From the NCBI GenBank assembly GCA_009780345.1, contig WRAG01000006.1:1-64000 (forward strand): DNA of 64,000 nt. Direction: 5' to 3'. Under the pieces are notes generated by a model, which was not told where the DNA came from, searched no databases, and worked only from the letters and a program-made list of their open reading frames with translations. This stretch comes from Oscillospiraceae bacterium (GTDB taxonomy: Bacteria; Bacillota; Clostridia; Monoglobales; WRAG01). The translations under genes and the position numbers were made by a program. This document shows positions 43,586-51,510 of this stretch, piece after piece. Positions within the stretch are counted from its first letter, which is position 1, and each line of letters starts with the position of its first letter.

Positions 43586-43691
43586 GTTTGCGTCAAATTG
43601 CGTAAGATTTCGTCGAAAACGTGAGGGAGCGTGTATATAAAATACCTGACCTCGCGTTTTCGGCGGAAGATTGCGTGATTTCACGCAAACC
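43586..43691 (+). promoter_or_regulatory. 106-nt structured leader element, copy B
   Basis: This copy runs in the + orientation from GTTTGCGTCAAATTGCG to GATTTCACGCAAACC. The central stem is AAAACGTGAGG/CCTCGCGTTTT; compared with copy A, two base pairs have changed on both sides and one became a G-T pair, so pairing is preserved. It ends 4 nt before AAAGGAG and a TTG start. It begins 31 bases after the capsid stop codon. Confidence 0.75.
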
Positions 43692-43710
43692 CCGAAAGGA
43701 GATGAACAGT

Positions 43711-44079
43711 TTGACTTGGTATGACATAAAATTAATTACACTACAAAAGATGTTTGCGTTGAATGGAGATCGAATTGTTGAGGACGACACCACCATGCCA
43801 TATCTTTCAGCGATGCCTTATACTTGCAACGAAGGTTTGTCACTTTTGTACGCTGACGATGATAAGATTACACCGGTGACGCCTGACGATTACGAGTTTA
43901 AGTTGGACGATAAGGGCGCGGAATTGCTTCCGCTTTACATGGCATCGCAACTTTATAAAGACGAGGATGTCGGACTTGCCGCGATTTACCGCAACGAGTT
44001 CGAAGTTGGGCGAGAGCAGTATCTGCGAAGTGGTCAATCTGACGTTGGCGCGGCAAAGGTGGTGCGGCTTCGTGGTTAG
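43711..44079 (+). CDS. phage head-tail-joining-like protein
   Basis: The start is TTG at 43711, eight bases after AAAGGAG; an ATG at 43702 overlaps that site. The 122-residue product begins TWYDIKLITLQKMFALNGDR and is acidic and helical (LLPLYMASQLYKDEDVGLAAIYRNEFE). Position after the capsid gene suggests a head-completion or connector component, but no family was recognised. It is directly preceded by structured element B, and the next gene overlaps its end. Confidence 0.55.
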   Translation: MTWYDIKLITLQKMFALNGDRIVEDDTTMPYLSAMPYTCNEGLSLLYADDDKITPVTPDDYEFKLDDKGAELLPLYMASQLYKDEDVGLAAIYRNEFEVGREQYLRSGQSDVGAAKVVRLRG

Positions 44080-46042
44080 GTTTAACGTTCCGCCGACCGT
44101 TGGGCGCAAAGTGCTGAACATTGATAACTTTCGCGGTGTGGACTTAACCAGTTCGCCAACGCAAGTAAGTTTATCACGGTCGCCCGAGGCGATAAATATG
44201 ATACGTGACTCTGTCGGCAGTATACGCAAACGTATGGGCTATGAGAAAGTCGGAGAGTTTTCGAACAGAATACAAGGTGTATATACCTACAACGGAGAAA
44301 CCATTATTCACGTGGGGCGGCGGCTTTTTGATATAAATGGAAATGAAATCGCCGATACGAATCACGCGATTGCGGCTTCCTCAAATTTTGTCGGATTTGA
44401 AATGGGCGGCAAGTTATATATCAAAGGTGTTACCGTCGGTGGCGCCGGCACCGGATACTTTGTATATGACGGAGAAACGATAAGACATGTTTCCGCCGCC
44501 GAGGTTGCATATGTTCCGCATGTGTTTGCCGGCAAAGGATTTGGCGGCGGAACGGCGTTAGTAACTCCGCAGGGCGGCGAGTTTGTGGAACCTTTTAATT
44601 TGATTGGATATAGATGGTCAGAAACTTTTGGCGGTGATATGCCGCTTTTTGACTTAGGAGGATCTGCTTTCGCGGACCTTGCAAGAAACACCACCTCTAT
44701 AATAAGTGTTGAAATATTACAATCAAACGGCGAATGGGAAGAGCGCCCAGCCAACGCTTCCACAACTCCGGGAAATCCTCATAGAGTTCATTTTTGGACG
44801 CATATTACACGACCGTCGTATGTATTACTTGGCGAAGACTGGCTACGAATTACTGCAGAATATAGACCCGCCGCAATTCCCGACAATGTAAGATCGTTCA
44901 CGAGAACCAATATCATAGGATTTTCCGGTGTAAACGGAGCACGAAACGTGGCACTTTTTACCGGTGATAGCGAAAATCCAAATCGGTTCTTCTATTCAAA
45001 GGAGGATAATCCGACTTACGTTCCCGATACAAATTTTACTGTTATCGGCGAACCGAACTCGGCGATTATGGGATTTTCTACTGTGGATGGCAGGCTTGCG
45101 GTACATAAAGACGGACGTGAGGACGTTGCGGTTTATATGTGCCAGGGCGAGTTTGACAAAGGCGATGACGGTATTTTGAAAACCATTTTTCGCACAATTG
45201 GCAGCGTAAAAGGCGACGGCGCAATTTCGCGGCGGTGTTTTTCGTCGTTGGATAACGACCCGCTATTCCTTACCCGAAACGGAGTGTTCTCGCTTACCGC
45301 CCGCGATATAATGGGCGGAATAATCGCGCAATCACGGAGTTATTTCGTAAACGGCGCGCTTAGAAACTTCTCGCCCGACGATCTCGCAACTGCGCACGCT
45401 TGCATTTATCGAGATTTTTATATGCTTTGCGTTGGCGGGCAAGTGTATGTGCTTGACGGACTGCAAAAATCATACGAGCGGAACGAGCCGCAATCGGCTT
45501 TCCAGTACGAGTGCTATGTTTTGGACAATATAAAGGCTGATTTCATGTGGACGCAAGGGGATGATTTGTATTTTGCGCATAATTCAGGCGGAGGGGGCGC
45601 GGGAGCAAGCGCGGTTTACAAATTTTTCTCGGATTCCGGCAATATAGAACATTTTAACGACGACGGCGAAGCGATTGAGTCATATTGGGATTTGCCCGAG
45701 CTGTACGGAAATTTATTTTATCGTAAAAAGACATTTATATATTTAGCGGTTCAGCTTGACGCGGCAATTGCGACCGGGCTTGAATTGTGGGCGCAAGTTC
45801 GCGGGTTTTGGAGGAAAATCGGCGAAAACTTCGTCCGCGGACGATATTTTAGTTGGAGCAACATCAAGTGGAGCAGATGGACGTGGTCAACCGATAGAAC
45901 AACTCGCACGCTTAGCCGAAAGTTCAGAATAAAAAAGGTGGATAAGGCGAGGTATCGTTTAATGAACAGAAATTTAAACGAACCGTTCGCGATTTACAGC
46001 GTCGCGCTTGAATACACCGAAAACGGAAAATACCAAAGATAG
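44072..46042 (+). CDS. phage DNA-stabilisation / tail-hub-like beta-propeller protein
   Basis: The start is GTG at 44072 (VVRFNVPPTVG), 10 bases after AAAGGTGG; the track's ATG lies inside the previous gene. About 656 residues, beta-rich, with the typical opening DNFRGVDLTSSPTQVSLS...SIRKRMGYEK shared by packaged-DNA stabilisation (P22 gp10-like) and tail tubular proteins. Repeated GVFSL, GFSTVDGRLAVH and VYVLDG segments fit a propeller. It overlaps the upstream ORF by 8 bases. Family assignment is by pattern only. Confidence 0.6.
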   Translation: MVRFNVPPTVGRKVLNIDNFRGVDLTSSPTQVSLSRSPEAINMIRDSVGSIRKRMGYEKVGEFSNRIQGVYTYNGETIIHVGRRLFDINGNEIADTNHAIAASSNFVGFEMGGKLYIKGVTVGGAGTGYFVYDGETIRHVSAAEVAYVPHVFAGKGFGGGTALVTPQGGEFVEPFNLIGYRWSETFGGDMPLFDLGGSAFADLARNTTSIISVEILQSNGEWEERPANASTTPGNPHRVHFWTHITRPSYVLLGEDWLRITAEYRPAAIPDNVRSFTRTNIIGFSGVNGARNVALFTGDSENPNRFFYSKEDNPTYVPDTNFTVIGEPNSAIMGFSTVDGRLAVHKDGREDVAVYMCQGEFDKGDDGILKTIFRTIGSVKGDGAISRRCFSSLDNDPLFLTRNGVFSLTARDIMGGIIAQSRSYFVNGALRNFSPDDLATAHACIYRDFYMLCVGGQVYVLDGLQKSYERNEPQSAFQYECYVLDNIKADFMWTQGDDLYFAHNSGGGGAGASAVYKFFSDSGNIEHFNDDGEAIESYWDLPELYGNLFYRKKTFIYLAVQLDAAIATGLELWAQVRGFWRKIGENFVRGRYFSWSNIKWSRWTWSTDRTTRTLSRKFRIKKVDKARYRLMNRNLNEPFAIYSVALEYTENGKYQR

Positions 46043-46054
46043 GAGGATAAGATT

Positions 46055-47011
46055 ATGAAGATGAAAAGAATTACCAATGCGGATTTGCACGGAAGAGGCG
46101 TTTGGAATCAACCTGATACGCCGGGGCTAGACAGACTTGAAATGCAAAGAAAAGTTGAGGAAATCGCGCGCGAGGTTATTATTCCGGTGATAAACGATAA
46201 TTCCGACACTTTTGAGCAATTTGCAGAAAACACAGATAACCGTCTTGACGAGAAAGCAGATAAAACCGACCTGCAAAGTCAACTCGACGAGAAAGCAGAC
46301 CGATCAGAGCTTGCCGCCGAACGCACCGCACGAATTGCAGGCGATAATGAGTTGCAAACGAACCTTAACGCGCATAGCGCCGACAACGTGCGGCATATCA
46401 ACGTACAAGAACGTGCTAACTGGAACAATATGACACCAATTACTATGTTTAACACACACAACAATGATAACGTGCGGCATATCACAGGAGCAGAACGCAA
46501 TAGTTGGAACAATATGACCCCGGTTTCAACGTTTAATGCGCATGATAATAACAATGTGCGGCATATCACGGCGCAAGAGCGAACCAATTGGAACAGTATG
46601 ACGCCTATGTGGGTATTCGGCAATCATACTAACGATTTCGAAAAGCATTTAAGTTTAACCGACCGTGAAACTTGGAACGCTAACATTAAAATGCTTGACG
46701 AAGTTCTAGACAATGTTAGAACTATCGCCGCCGGAGGAACCGGCGGATTTGCCGGAGGTTGGAACGCAGGCGCAGGCAACGGCGGCGCAGTAGGGCGCAC
46801 CGCAATGGCGGAGCATGGATTTGCCGGAGGCGCAAGCGCAAGGTCAATGTCAAATAACAATATACAGTTAGGCAGCGGTGAAAATATAGACGAATTAACG
46901 TTTCAAGTCTACCAATTCTGTATGATGAACTCGGACGGAACCATTCCGCCCGAGCGAATTCCGCAAATCGGCGATATTTCTGCGTCGCTAACCGCGATAT
47001 TGGGGGTGTAA
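46055..47011 (+). CDS. phage tail-fibre-like protein with tandem 31-residue repeats
   Basis: A helical N-terminal coiled coil (EQFAENTDNRLDEKADK and DEKADRSELAAE) leads into four tandem units of about 30 residues: N.H..DNVRHIT..ER..WNNMTP (about residues 108-225), followed by a Gly-rich stretch (AAGGTGGFAGGWNAGAGNGG) and a terminal domain. Such repeats form trimeric beta-stalks in tail fibres. The repeats vary at the residues between the conserved NVRHI and ERxxW. The host-binding end may be supplied by the next gene. Confidence 0.65.
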   Translation: MKMKRITNADLHGRGVWNQPDTPGLDRLEMQRKVEEIAREVIIPVINDNSDTFEQFAENTDNRLDEKADKTDLQSQLDEKADRSELAAERTARIAGDNELQTNLNAHSADNVRHINVQERANWNNMTPITMFNTHNNDNVRHITGAERNSWNNMTPVSTFNAHDNNNVRHITAQERTNWNSMTPMWVFGNHTNDFEKHLSLTDRETWNANIKMLDEVLDNVRTIAAGGTGGFAGGWNAGAGNGGAVGRTAMAEHGFAGGASARSMSNNNIQLGSGENIDELTFQVYQFCMMNSDGTIPPERIPQIGDISASLTAILGV

Positions 47012-47014
47012 GCG

Positions 47015-47566
47015 ATGAATAACGAAAATTTGACAATCGCCGAACAATTAACTGCGGTGAATGATGTTAAGCACGAAATAAAAGACGCATTGGTTGATAA
47101 AGGCGTAGATATGACGAATGTTCCGTTTACCGAATACCCTTTGAGAGTCAAGGAAATACAAGGCGATGGAGTTGAACAAAATTTTCTCGATTTCGCGAAC
47201 GGTAATAGTCATATAACCCTGCCAAAAGGACTTACTCGTTTAAGACCATTTCTGTTCAACCCTCAATGTATAGAAATTTGGCGCGTCACGATTCCGGAAG
47301 GTGTAACATCAATAGAGTGGGGCTCTTTTACTAACACTCAAATAGGGCAAGTTGATTTCCCGAATAGCCTTGTAACTATAAATGGCTGGGCGTTTGAAAA
47401 CTCCTCACTTTTTGGAGACATTAATCTTGGTAGCAATATTCAGTCGATTGGAACCGACGCGTTTGTCGGAACTTGGGTTCAATCAATTACTATCAACAGG
47501 CCGCCGGGAAGCGTTAGTGGCGCGCCGTGGGGCGCGACGAACGCGACGGTTATGTGGACAGGATAA
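47015..47566 (+). CDS. BspA-type leucine-rich-repeat protein in the phage cassette
   Basis: The N-terminal 50 residues (LTIAEQLTAVNDVKHEIKDALVDKG) resemble a fibre-attachment region. Residues 55-183 form BspA-type leucine-rich repeats (ITLPKGLTRLRPFLF, VTIPEGVTSIEWGSFTN, INLGSNIQSIGTDAF). These repeats often mediate binding to host surfaces. It lies three bases after the fibre gene, suggesting it is the adhesin tip or a receptor-binding module. Confidence 0.7.
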   Translation: MNNENLTIAEQLTAVNDVKHEIKDALVDKGVDMTNVPFTEYPLRVKEIQGDGVEQNFLDFANGNSHITLPKGLTRLRPFLFNPQCIEIWRVTIPEGVTSIEWGSFTNTQIGQVDFPNSLVTINGWAFENSSLFGDINLGSNIQSIGTDAFVGTWVQSITINRPPGSVSGAPWGATNATVMWTG

Positions 47567-47613
47567 CAAAGCAGAATATATTCAATTGTAGAATTATAGA
47601 AAGGAGTGAGATT

Positions 47614-47775
47614 ATGCAAAAACTAAAAATGTTCAGACTCGTCGCCGAGGACGGAAAAATTTTGACCGACGGCAAGTTAAAAGGTTCGGTTGTCGATGTT
47701 TTGGAGGGAAAAGTTCAAGATTGGATGGAAATTGAAAACGAGGACGAGGAATTTGAAAATAAGGAGGAAAATTAA
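47614..47775 (+). CDS. small acidic phage protein
   Basis: This 53-residue acidic ORF (MQKLKMFRLVAEDGKILTDG, ending EDEEFENKEEN) follows AAAGGAGTGAGATT, and its stop overlaps the amidase start (TAATG). Small acidic ORFs in this place are common between fibre and lysis genes in Firmicute phages (XkdX-like position). No function is assigned. Confidence 0.6.
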   Translation: MQKLKMFRLVAEDGKILTDGKLKGSVVDVLEGKVQDWMEIENEDEEFENKEEN

Positions 47776-48536
47776 TGAAAGTATTTTTAGATCCAGGGCA
47801 TAACTTCGCCCCGCCTGATACCGGAGCAACCGGATTCGGGCTGCGCGAGCAGGATGTTACGTTTCAGGTTGCCGATACCGTTCGAGCGCTATTGGAACTT
47901 AGCGGCGTAGACGTTCGAATGAGCCGAAATAATCTAACCGACATTCTCGGACGAACGGTTACCGAAAGCCTTACGTTGCGCGCGCAAGGAAGCGACGACT
48001 TCGGCGCGGATTATTGCGTGTCAATTCATTGCAACGCCGGCGGCGGGATTGGCGCCGAAACTTATGCGTTTGTCAGCGGCAGTTTTGGCGATCAATTGGC
48101 GCAAAAAATTCAAGCACAACTGGTAAATATGGGCATGAGAAACCGCGGCGTTAAATACTCACAAGATTTGTTTATGTTACGCCGTCCGAAAGCGCCCGCG
48201 GTGCTCGTAGAGCTTGGATTTATCGACAACGCGAACGATAACGACATTCTGCGAAATCGACAGTTTGATCTCGCCGAAGCGGTAACGAAAGGCATTTGCG
48301 AGCAGCTAAATATCGATTATAAAGGAGGCGAAGATGACGTGACAGATGTTGTTGATACTACTGACACTAATGATGTTACTGATACAACAGAACATTGGGC
48401 GAAACAATATCTTGACAGCTTAACGGCGGCAGGCATTGTGGAAAATCCCGAAAAGTGGGAAGATTTCGATAATCCGGTAACAAAAGGCTTGCTGCTTGCG
48501 CTGGTTGATAAAATGATGGATAATCTGAAAGGATGA
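47775..48536 (+). CDS. N-acetylmuramoyl-L-alanine amidase (Amidase_3), endolysin-type
   Basis: This zinc amidase cuts the bond between MurNAc and L-Ala. It has the first zinc motif LDPGHN at the start, a conserved Glu in LREQDVTFQVAD, the second His in YCVSIHCNAG, and the catalytic Glu in VLVELGFIDN. From about residue 180 the chain continues with an acidic linker and an SLH-like segment (HWAKQYLDSLTAAGIVENPEKWEDFDNP). In this context it is the lysis enzyme. It is distinct from the split cwlD in the same window. Confidence 0.9.
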   Translation: MKVFLDPGHNFAPPDTGATGFGLREQDVTFQVADTVRALLELSGVDVRMSRNNLTDILGRTVTESLTLRAQGSDDFGADYCVSIHCNAGGGIGAETYAFVSGSFGDQLAQKIQAQLVNMGMRNRGVKYSQDLFMLRRPKAPAVLVELGFIDNANDNDILRNRQFDLAEAVTKGICEQLNIDYKGGEDDVTDVVDTTDTNDVTDTTEHWAKQYLDSLTAAGIVENPEKWEDFDNPVTKGLLLALVDKMMDNLKG

Positions 48537-48542
48537 GAGATC

Positions 48543-48632
48543 GTGCAAAACGAAAGACAAAATTGGTTTAAAGAATGGGGATTTTTAATACTGAAAATCC
48601 TTAAAAAAATATTAAACTTCATAAAACACTAA
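48543..48632 (+). CDS. 29-residue amphipathic peptide beside the endolysin
   Basis: This ORF was not in the track. The GTG start at 48543 follows AAAGGATGAGAGATC, and the peptide reads MQNERQNWFKEWGFLILKIL then KKILNFIKH. It is amphipathic and cationic, similar in style to membrane-active peptides. Its position 6 bases after the endolysin stop suggests a holin-like or lysis-assisting role; this is inference. The next gene starts 16 bases later. Confidence 0.55.
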   Translation: MQNERQNWFKEWGFLILKILKKILNFIKH

Positions 48633-48647
48633 AGAGAGGTGAAAAAC

Positions 48648-49739
48648 ATGAGCAATAATAACAGGCATCAGTTCTTCGCGCCGGGAAGTACGCCGAATAC
48701 TTTGGTTCCGCGATACGGATATATGAGTCCGCAAAACAGAATGTACCAAGATTCGAATTTTCAGAATCGTATTCCGGTCGGTTCGGTCGTTCACACGACA
48801 GGCGGCACATACCAACTGACGAGCAACGGCGGTCAGCGGGTTCAACCGCAGCCCGCTCCGAACTTCATGTCGCAGAATAACTTCCAAACGCAAGCGCATG
48901 CCAACAATATGCGACAGCTTCAAACAAACGCGCTGCATTCCGCGATTGCGCAAAATAATTTTGCGGCGCAGCAGAGAGTGCAGGACTATAACAATATGCG
49001 CCGCGAAGTGAATCAAACCGCCGAAGAACGGGCGAGACAAGCGTATGTTCAGCGACTGCGTTCAATGAACAGTTTGCCGCGCTTACTGCAAGCGCAAGGA
49101 ATTTCGGGCGGCGCGGCGGAAAGCACCGCCGCAAGAATGTCGAGCAATTTCGATAATTTGCAATTCGGCATCATGCAAAATCGCGATAACGAACTTTTCA
49201 ACATTCAAAACCGAATCGCGCAAGCGAGAACGCTTGCCGCGCAAAACGAAGCGAATATCAGAAGTCAGCACGCAATGCAGCAAATGCAACTAGAGCAAAA
49301 TCTTGAAGATCGGCGTATGCAAGCGTTTGACCGCGAGCGAGCGGATTGGGAACGTCAACGACAGGAGATGATTGCGACAATTCCGCAACATTACGACGAT
49401 TTCCAAGCGCATATCAACTATTTAAGAGCAGTTGGCGACCCATACAACTTGATTCCGCACGTTACAATGGCAAGAAATGAGAAGATCAGAAATCAAGAGT
49501 TGGAAACAGAGTCACGACAGGCGGAAGACGAAGCAAGATTCAATCAATACTTAACAACCATTCAAGCTCTTCCGCCGCATATGATCTGGAATCATATGTT
49601 GCATTACGAGCCGAATAGTTGGGTTTACAATGTACTTCGAGGATTTTACGAAGCAGCGATAGAGCGCGAACGGCTGATAAGGCAAAACATCGAAACGCAC
49701 AACGCAAACACCGCCCATAGATGGGGACTTGTTCGGTAA
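48648..49739 (+). CDS. Gln/Asn-rich coiled-coil phage protein, possible ejection protein
   Basis: The start at 48648 (MSNNNRHQFF) follows GAGAGGTGAAAAAC. The 363 residues begin with a low-complexity Asn/Gln/Pro region and continue with a long helical region (about 80-250) rich in Q, R and A (RQLQTNALHSAIAQNNFAAQ, RMQAFDRERADWERQRQEM). This composition resembles virion-internal ejection proteins of podoviruses; no family match could be confirmed. It ends the cassette ahead of a 46-bp palindrome. Confidence 0.5.
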   Translation: MSNNNRHQFFAPGSTPNTLVPRYGYMSPQNRMYQDSNFQNRIPVGSVVHTTGGTYQLTSNGGQRVQPQPAPNFMSQNNFQTQAHANNMRQLQTNALHSAIAQNNFAAQQRVQDYNNMRREVNQTAEERARQAYVQRLRSMNSLPRLLQAQGISGGAAESTAARMSSNFDNLQFGIMQNRDNELFNIQNRIAQARTLAAQNEANIRSQHAMQQMQLEQNLEDRRMQAFDRERADWERQRQEMIATIPQHYDDFQAHINYLRAVGDPYNLIPHVTMARNEKIRNQELETESRQAEDEARFNQYLTTIQALPPHMIWNHMLHYEPNSWVYNVLRGFYEAAIERERLIRQNIETHNANTAHRWGLVR

Positions 49740-49746
49740 GAGAACA

Positions 49747-49792
49747 GTCAATTTAAAAAATGCCCTGCTAGCAGGGCATTTTTTAAATTGAC
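49747..49792. terminator. 46-bp perfect palindrome: terminator merged with the Rrf2 -35 box
   Basis: Both arms of 23 bases match exactly (GTCAATTTAAAAAATGCCCT... and its complement), around a GCTAGC centre. It functions as an intrinsic terminator of the phage cassette in the + direction and also reads as one in reverse. Its right arm ends inside TTGACA, the -35 of the Rrf2 promoter. Confidence 0.85.
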
Positions 49793-49816
49793 AAATAACA
49801 AAACAAATGTTACAAT
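49788..49816 (+). promoter_or_regulatory. promoter of the Rrf2-family gene
   Basis: TTGACA, a 17-bp spacer and TACAAT. The -35 is the last part of the palindromic terminator, so cruciform or read-through from upstream could affect its use. Confidence 0.75.
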
Positions 49817-49851
49817 GCTAACTGATATATGTACAGAACGGAGCATATTAA

Positions 49852-50250
49852 ATGTATTTAACCAAAGAGTGCGACTACGGTATAAGGGTGATTCGAGCTT
49901 TAGCGACGGGAAATAAGAAAACCGTAAAAGAAATATGCGGCTCAGAGCTTATTCCTAAGCAGTTTGGATATAAAATCTTAAAAAAGTTAGAACATGCCGG
50001 CTTTTTGCGAAGCATACGCGGCTGCGACGGCGGATATCAATTAATCAAACCTCCTGATACTTTTACGATTTTTGACATAGTATCCGCAGTCGATCAAAGC
50101 TTGTTTATAACCGACTGCCTGCGAAAAGATAATGACTGCAATTTCAAAAGCAGAGCACAAGTTTGCGCTGTTCATCTAGAATTCGAGCGCATACAAAAAG
50201 AATTATCCACCGAATTGAAACGATATACCATAGCTGAACTGATGTCATAA
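49852..50250 (+). CDS. Rrf2-family transcriptional regulator
   Basis: This winged-helix repressor has the Rrf2 opening YLTKECDYGIRVIRALATG, the recognition region LIPKQFGYKILKKLEHAGFLRSIRG and a GGYQL wing. Three cysteines (C82-type cluster: TDCLRKDNDCNFKSRAQVC) match the [Fe-S] or redox-sensing pattern of IscR/NsrR-like members. The 132-residue length is typical. It is convergent with the chromate-transporter pair, with a shared bidirectional terminator. Confidence 0.88.
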   Translation: MYLTKECDYGIRVIRALATGNKKTVKEICGSELIPKQFGYKILKKLEHAGFLRSIRGCDGGYQLIKPPDTFTIFDIVSAVDQSLFITDCLRKDNDCNFKSRAQVCAVHLEFERIQKELSTELKRYTIAELMS

Positions 50251-50258
50251 AACATCAT

Positions 50259-50287
50259 AAAAAAAGAGCCAAATTCGGCTCTTTTTT
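50259..50287. terminator. bidirectional terminator
   Basis: The hairpin AAAAAAGAGCC-AAATTC-GGCTCTTTTTT lies between the convergent Rrf2 and chromate-transporter genes. Confidence 0.88.
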
Positions 50288-50291
50288 AGTT

Positions 50292-50825
50292 CTATAACAG
50301 TAATATCCCCAAAATCGCGGAGATAAGTATAATCAACACAGGATTTATCTTTTTAACGAATGACAGCGAACCCGCAACCATGAAAATCGCGACACTTGCG
50401 GCGACATTACGAACATCGCCGAACGGCGACATCATAAAAAACGTATATCCCGCACTTGCGATAAGCCCAATGGTTACAGGGCGAACGCCGTGCAGTATGC
50501 TTTGCGTCAAGCTAGCTTGGTAGAATTTTTTGAAAAAATGAGCAACCAACAAAACCAGTATAAACGACGGCGCGATCAGTCCTATTATCGCCGCAACGGC
50601 TCCAATAGGTCCCGCCATTGCGTAACCAACGTATCCCGCCGCGTTCGCACCCATAGGGCCGGGACTTATCTGTGTAACCGCGACAATATCCGCGAATTCG
50701 TAAAGCGTCATCCATCCCCGGTTTACAACCTCGTATTGAAGCAACGGAATAATCGCGTACCCGCCGCCAAACCCAAGCAACCCGAGCATAAAAAACACCC
50801 AAAACAACTCTAAAAGTATGGTCAT
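50292..50825 (-). CDS. chromate transporter, half-length subunit (ChrA family)
   Basis: The short ChrA (CHR) family protein of 177 aa has about five hydrophobic segments and the signature FGGGYAIIPLLQYEVVNRGWMT and QISPGPMGANAAGYVGYAMAG. In the short-chain group two half-size subunits act together; the partner is the next gene, and they overlap by 4 bases (ATGA). Natural substrates may include chromate or sulfate-like anions. Confidence 0.88.
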   Translation of the reverse strand: MTILLELFWVFFMLGLLGFGGGYAIIPLLQYEVVNRGWMTLYEFADIVAVTQISPGPMGANAAGYVGYAMAGPIGAVAAIIGLIAPSFILVLLVAHFFKKFYQASLTQSILHGVRPVTIGLIASAGYTFFMMSPFGDVRNVAASVAIFMVAGSLSFVKKINPVLIILISAILGILLL

Positions 50826-51376
50826 GACTTATCATTCTCCTTCCCACGCTTAAAAAGGAAAATTAAAAGCCCGGCAACCGCGCCGAATAGTATGATATAA
50901 ACTTTATTGATTCTCAACACAACTGCCGCAACGATTGCAACAATCAAAAGTACGATACCGATCCAATTTTTGATTGTTCGCCTGCCTAAATCAAACGCGA
51001 GATGTAAAAGCATAGCCGAAAGTCCGATAGTTACCCCACGAAACGCCCTTTTAACATAAACATTCTCCACCGCCGCGGGAAGTACTGCCGCAACCGTAAA
51101 TATCGCTATTAACGACGGCAGGATAACGGCAAACGCCGCAATAAGCGAGCCGAATATTCCGCCGACTTTATATCCAACGTAAAATGCAACTTTTACGATA
51201 ATCATTCCCGGCAAAGTTTGCGCTACCGCGAAAATATCCAAAATTTCGTCCCTTGAAATCCAATCACGCTTGTCCACAACCTCACGCTCAATAAGCGGAA
51301 GCATAACAAGCCCTCCGCCTACTGTAACCACCGATGTTTTAAAGAAAATCCAAAATAGTTGCAGATTCTTTTTCAT
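50822..51376 (-). CDS. chromate transporter, second half-length subunit (ChrA family)
   Basis: This partner to the next gene has signature VTVGGGLVMLPLIEREVVDK and AQTLPGMIIVKVAFYVGYKVGG, with several hydrophobic segments in 184 aa and a basic C-terminus. It is first in the two-gene operon, with a ribosome-binding site GAGTTCTCGAAATTT that is weak. The two together form the size of a full-length ChrA. Confidence 0.88.
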   Translation of the reverse strand: MKKNLQLFWIFFKTSVVTVGGGLVMLPLIEREVVDKRDWISRDEILDIFAVAQTLPGMIIVKVAFYVGYKVGGIFGSLIAAFAVILPSLIAIFTVAAVLPAAVENVYVKRAFRGVTIGLSAMLLHLAFDLGRRTIKNWIGIVLLIVAIVAAVVLRINKVYIILFGAVAGLLIFLFKRGKENDKS

Positions 51377-51510
51377 AAATTTCGAGAACTCCTCGCCACA
51401 TCGCTATTCTACACCATCAACTGTAAGTTGTCAATGATTTCCTAATTTTGCGCCCTCGGAGATGACCTCTAAAAAACGAAAGCGGTAAATTACCGCCTTA
51501 ATTATAAAAA

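Noticed and set aside
43967-44071. The ORF-track start of the 656-aa phage protein
   Set aside because: This part overlaps the previous gene; GTG at 44072 with AAAGGTGG gives the family-like N-terminus.
48317-48622. 101-aa minus-strand ORF across the endolysin end
   Set aside because: Opposite to the amidase gene and the 29-residue peptide; no ribosome site or family features.
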